Source of the DNA: an uncultured Eggerthellaceae bacterium
GTDB lineage: Bacteria; Actinomycetota; Coriobacteriia; Coriobacteriales; Eggerthellaceae
Assembly: GCA_934631995.1 (NCBI GenBank)
Contig: CAKTYF010000096.1
Span: 1 to 7,286 of the forward strand
DNA length: 7,286 nucleotides
Direction of reading: 5' to 3'
Positions 5,636 to 7,286 of this stretch are shown here, piece after piece. Within the stretch, counting starts at the first letter, position 1. The number at the start of each line of letters is the position of its first letter. A program made the position numbers and the translations under genes. The notes beneath the pieces were generated by a model. The model saw only the letters and a program-made list of their open reading frames with translations, ran no database searches and was not told the origin of the DNA.

Positions 5636-6088
5636 ATGGCTCTGTATAGCGAAAAAGTGATGGACCATTTCCGTAATCCTCGTAACGTTGGCGTGATCGA
5701 AGATGCCGATGCGGTGGGCGAGGTCGGCAATGCCAAGTGCGGCGACATCATGACCATTTATTTGAAAATCGACGATGACAAAATCTCCGACGTAAAGTTC
5801 CAGACGTTCGGGTGCGGTAGCGCGATTGCGTCAAGCTCCATGGCAACGGAGCTGATCAAGGGTAAGCCGGTTTCTGATGCGCTGGCACTTACGAATGCCG
5901 CCGTTGCAGAGGCGCTCGATGGTCTGCCGCCTCACAAGATGCACTGTTCCGTTTTGGCGGAAGAAGCAATCAAGAGCGCGCTTAAGGACTATTACGACAA
6001 GAATGGCATTGCGTATGACCCCGCGCAGTTCCCTGATTGCGACAGCTGCGAGCACTGCGGCGATGAATTTGCCATTGATTTGGATTAA
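5636..6088 (+). CDS. iscU: Fe-S cluster assembly scaffold IscU/NifU N-domain type, with CxxCxxC tail
   Basis: A 150-residue scaffold on which sulfur from NifS and iron are joined into clusters before transfer to target proteins. It shows the family start (YSEKVMDHFRNPRNVG, 4-19), the three cluster ligands Cys35 (GNAKCGD, with Asp37), Cys60 (FGCGSA) and Cys104 with His103 (KMHCSVLAEEAI), and LPPHK (97-101), the counterpart of the LPPVK chaperone-recognition motif of E. coli IscU. The protein is longer than the usual ~128 residues: residues 125-150 form a tail with Cys135, Cys138 and Cys141 (CDSCEHC) and an acidic end. The NifU C-terminal thioredoxin-like domain is absent. The ribosome binding site GAAAGGA (5622-5628) is good. 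The final gene of the sulfur block, it is followed 53 bases later by a strong terminator. Confidence 0.95.
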   Translation: MALYSEKVMDHFRNPRNVGVIEDADAVGEVGNAKCGDIMTIYLKIDDDKISDVKFQTFGCGSAIASSSMATELIKGKPVSDALALTNAAVAEALDGLPPHKMHCSVLAEEAIKSALKDYYDKNGIAYDPAQFPDCDSCEHCGDEFAIDLD

Positions 6089-6140
6089 TGCTGCTGCTGT
6101 AAGTAGATAGTCCCTCTTTCTCTCTTTCCTCTTTCATGTG

Positions 6141-6176
6141 AACGTGCCGAACCCTTGTTGGTTCGGCACGTTTTTT
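6141..6176 (+). terminator. Rho-independent terminator after iscU
   Basis: AACGTGCCGAACC (6141-6153) and GGTTCGGCACGTT (6160-6172) are perfect reverse complements (13 bp) around a CTTGTT loop, followed by a run of six T (6171-6176, partly shared with the stem). It ends the sulfur/Fe-S transcript. A pyrimidine-rich stretch (about 6112-6135) precedes it. Confidence 0.95.
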
Positions 6177-6184
6177 GCGTTTAG

Positions 6185-6217
6185 TTGGATGGGCGCGTTT
6201 GCAGCCCGAATATCCAA
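6185..6217. repeat. Imperfect inverted repeat upstream of the ATPase promoter
   Basis: TTGGATGGGC (6185-6194) pairs with GCCC (6204-6207) and, after a GAAT bulge, ATCCAA (6212-6217). It covers the expected -35 region of the ATPase gene promoter and touches the first direct repeat. Function unknown; it could be an operator half or chance. Confidence 0.4.
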
Positions 6218-6239
6218 AGTTCTGCGAGTCGTGCTAAAA
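6216..6239 (+). repeat. Direct repeat, copy 1 (overlaps -10 box)
   Basis: A 24-base unit beginning AAAGTTCTGCG and ending TCGTGCTAAAA. It matches copy 2 at 20 of 24 positions, including an uninterrupted first 11 bases and a TCGTGC core, with no gaps. It overlaps the predicted -10 box, which suggests a binding site for a regulator of the following gene. Confidence 0.75.
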
Positions 6240-6240
6240 T
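6232..6240 (+). promoter_or_regulatory. Predicted extended -10 promoter of the ATPase gene
   Basis: TGCTAAAAT contains TAAAAT (6235-6240, 5 of 6 matches to consensus) preceded by the TGn extension. No good -35 box is seen 16-18 bases upstream, as expected for an extended -10 promoter. Transcription would begin near 6247, leaving a leader of about 35 bases that includes repeat copy 2. Confidence 0.5.
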
Positions 6241-6248
6241 CACCATAA

Positions 6249-6272
6249 AAAGTTCTGCGCATCGTGCGTAAA
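6249..6272 (+). repeat. Direct repeat, copy 2 (abuts the ribosome binding site)
   Basis: The second copy starts 33 bases after copy 1, about three helical turns, so both would face the same side of the DNA. It contains a small dyad CGCA-TCG-TGCG (6258-6268). Its last three bases are the start of the AAAGGAGGG ribosome binding site (6270-6278) of the ATPase gene. Confidence 0.75.
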
Positions 6273-6281
6273 GGAGGGAAC

Positions 6282-7286
6282 ATGCTCAAGCGAAAAGCGT
6301 ACGATAAGCTTCTGAAATGGAAAAACGAAAACAAAGGAAGTACTGCTCTTCTCGTTGAAGGTGCTCGTCGCGTGGGAAAAAGTACGCTCGTGGAGGAATT
6401 TGGAAAAAATGAGTACCAAACCTGCCTTGTCGTTGATTTTTTCCAAGCACCCGATGAGGTAAAAGAGTATTTCTCGATCTATCGTGCCGACCTCGATACC
6501 CTGTTTCTTTATCTTTCAACCTTTTATGGTGTTGAACTGCACAAGCGAGAATCACTTATTGTTTTCGATGAAGTCCAGATGTGTCCCTTTGCTCGGGGCC
6601 TTATCAAGTATCTTGTTGCTGATGGACGTTATGATTACATCGAAACAGGCTCTTTGCTTTCTATCAAGCAGAATGTGGAAAGCATCGTGATTCCCTCCGA
6701 AGAGGAAGTTCTCGAATTGGGGCCGCTTGACTTTGAGGAATTTCTTTGGGCAATGGGTGAACATCAACTCGCCGACCTGATTAAACATCAGTTTCAGATG
6801 CAAAAACCGCTGCCTGATGCATTGCATTGCAAGGCGTCGGGGCTGTTCAGGGAGTATATGCTTGTTGGTGGTATGCCCAAGCCTGTGGATGTTTATGTGA
6901 CTCAAAGAAGTTTTGAAGCCGCAGATCGCGAGAAACGACGTATCCTTCAGCTCTATCGCAACGATGTTTCGCGGTTTGCTCGTGGATATGAGTTTAAGGT
7001 GGCATCGGTTCTGGATGGCATTCCGGGACAGCTAGCGAAACATGAAAAGAAGTTCACGCTGAGCTCTATCAGCAAAAACGCTCGCATGAGGACTTACGAA
7101 GAGGCTTTTTTTTGGCTTGCTGATGCGCGCATTGCCAATATTTGCTACGCAGCGAATGACCCGAGTGTTGGATTGTCGCTAAGCATGGAGCAGTCCTCGC
7201 TCAAATGCTACATGGCGGATACGGGATTATTGGTGAGTTTGGCTTTTGCGGACGATTCCAAAACAGCTGAAAACGTATATCGAACC
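6282..7286 (+). CDS. AAA ATPase of the AAA_14/DUF4143 type, 3' end missing
   Basis: An open frame of 335 codons from ATG 6282 to the right edge without a stop, so the gene is cut by the window. A strong ribosome binding site (AAAGGAGGG, 6270-6278) supports the start. The N-terminal part is a P-loop ATPase: Walker A GARRVGKST (27-35), Walker B LIVFDEVQ (92-99, Asp96/Glu97) and a sensor-like YIETGSLLSI (119-128). The family pattern LGPLDFEEFLW (146-156) and YMLVGGMPKPV (192-202) follow. From about residue 220 comes the DUF4143-like C-terminal region (YRNDVSRFARGYE, then CYMADTGLLVSLAF at 309-322). These proteins are common in gut and oral anaerobes and their cellular role is not established. 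Three sampled 60-base lines gave 44% G+C against 62% for three lines from the ECF, cysK and nifS genes, which hints at separate ancestry. Confidence 0.88.
   Translation, partial: MLKRKAYDKLLKWKNENKGSTALLVEGARRVGKSTLVEEFGKNEYQTCLVVDFFQAPDEVKEYFSIYRADLDTLFLYLSTFYGVELHKRESLIVFDEVQMCPFARGLIKYLVADGRYDYIETGSLLSIKQNVESIVIPSEEEVLELGPLDFEEFLWAMGEHQLADLIKHQFQMQKPLPDALHCKASGLFREYMLVGGMPKPVDVYVTQRSFEAADREKRRILQLYRNDVSRFARGYEFKVASVLDGIPGQLAKHEKKFTLSSISKNARMRTYEEAFFWLADARIANICYAANDPSVGLSLSMEQSSLKCYMADTGLLVSLAFADDSKTAENVYRT

Noticed and set aside
4544..5668. Minus-strand open frame of 374 codons opposite nifS
   Set aside because: It shadows a highly conserved nifS and extends through the nifS-iscU gap. The translation shows low-complexity Arg/Ala/Gln and no recognisable domain.
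6216..6272. CRISPR-like array
   Set aside because: There are only two imperfect copies with a 9-base gap between them, overlapping promoter elements, and no cas genes in the window. A control region is the better reading.

Overview
The window looks like chromosomal DNA of an anaerobic actinobacterium. Coriobacteriia (Eggerthella/Slackia-like) is my best guess, from fairly high but not extreme G+C, AGGAGG-type ribosome binding sites, a group II ECF vitamin/metal transporter and a compact cysK-nifS-iscU sulfur/Fe-S cluster. The assignment rests on gene content and style, not on a marker gene.

Layout, all genes on the + strand. (1) 3-2820: the end of an operon encoding an energy-coupling factor (ECF) importer, with the C-terminal part of a membrane protein that is probably the substrate-binding S component, two ECF ATPases and the transmembrane coupling protein EcfT. 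The last three genes are coupled by 4-base ATGA overlaps. A probable terminator follows (about 2886-2930). (2) 3006-6176: a cysteine/iron-sulfur block. A consensus -35 box that overlaps a perfect 13-bp inverted repeat lies ahead of cysK (cysteine synthase). After a 325-base gene-free stretch with several possible hairpins come nifS (cysteine desulfurase) and iscU (Fe-S scaffold). A textbook Rho-independent terminator ends the block. (3) 6177-7286: a short control region with two copies of a 24-base direct repeat precedes the start of an AAA ATPase of the AAA_14/DUF4143 type, which runs off the right edge.

How they work together: CysK makes cysteine from O-acetylserine and sulfide, NifS takes sulfur from cysteine, and IscU receives it to build Fe-S clusters. 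Synthesis of the sulfur donor and its use therefore sit side by side and may share one regulator. The ECF importer is a separate unit and its substrate cannot be read from the portion visible here.

The most notable observation is in the ECF ATPase pair. The first subunit has Gln in place of the switch (H-loop) histidine, and the second has LNRGT in place of the LSGGQ signature. In a head-to-tail ABC dimer both changes fall in the same composite ATP site, so the pair probably has one degenerate and one consensus site. Other points worth checking are the palindromic operator candidate at cysK, the possible structured leader of nifS, the tandem repeats ahead of the ATPase gene, and a CxxCxxC tail on IscU. 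I did not find a mobile element, CRISPR array, rRNA or tRNA.
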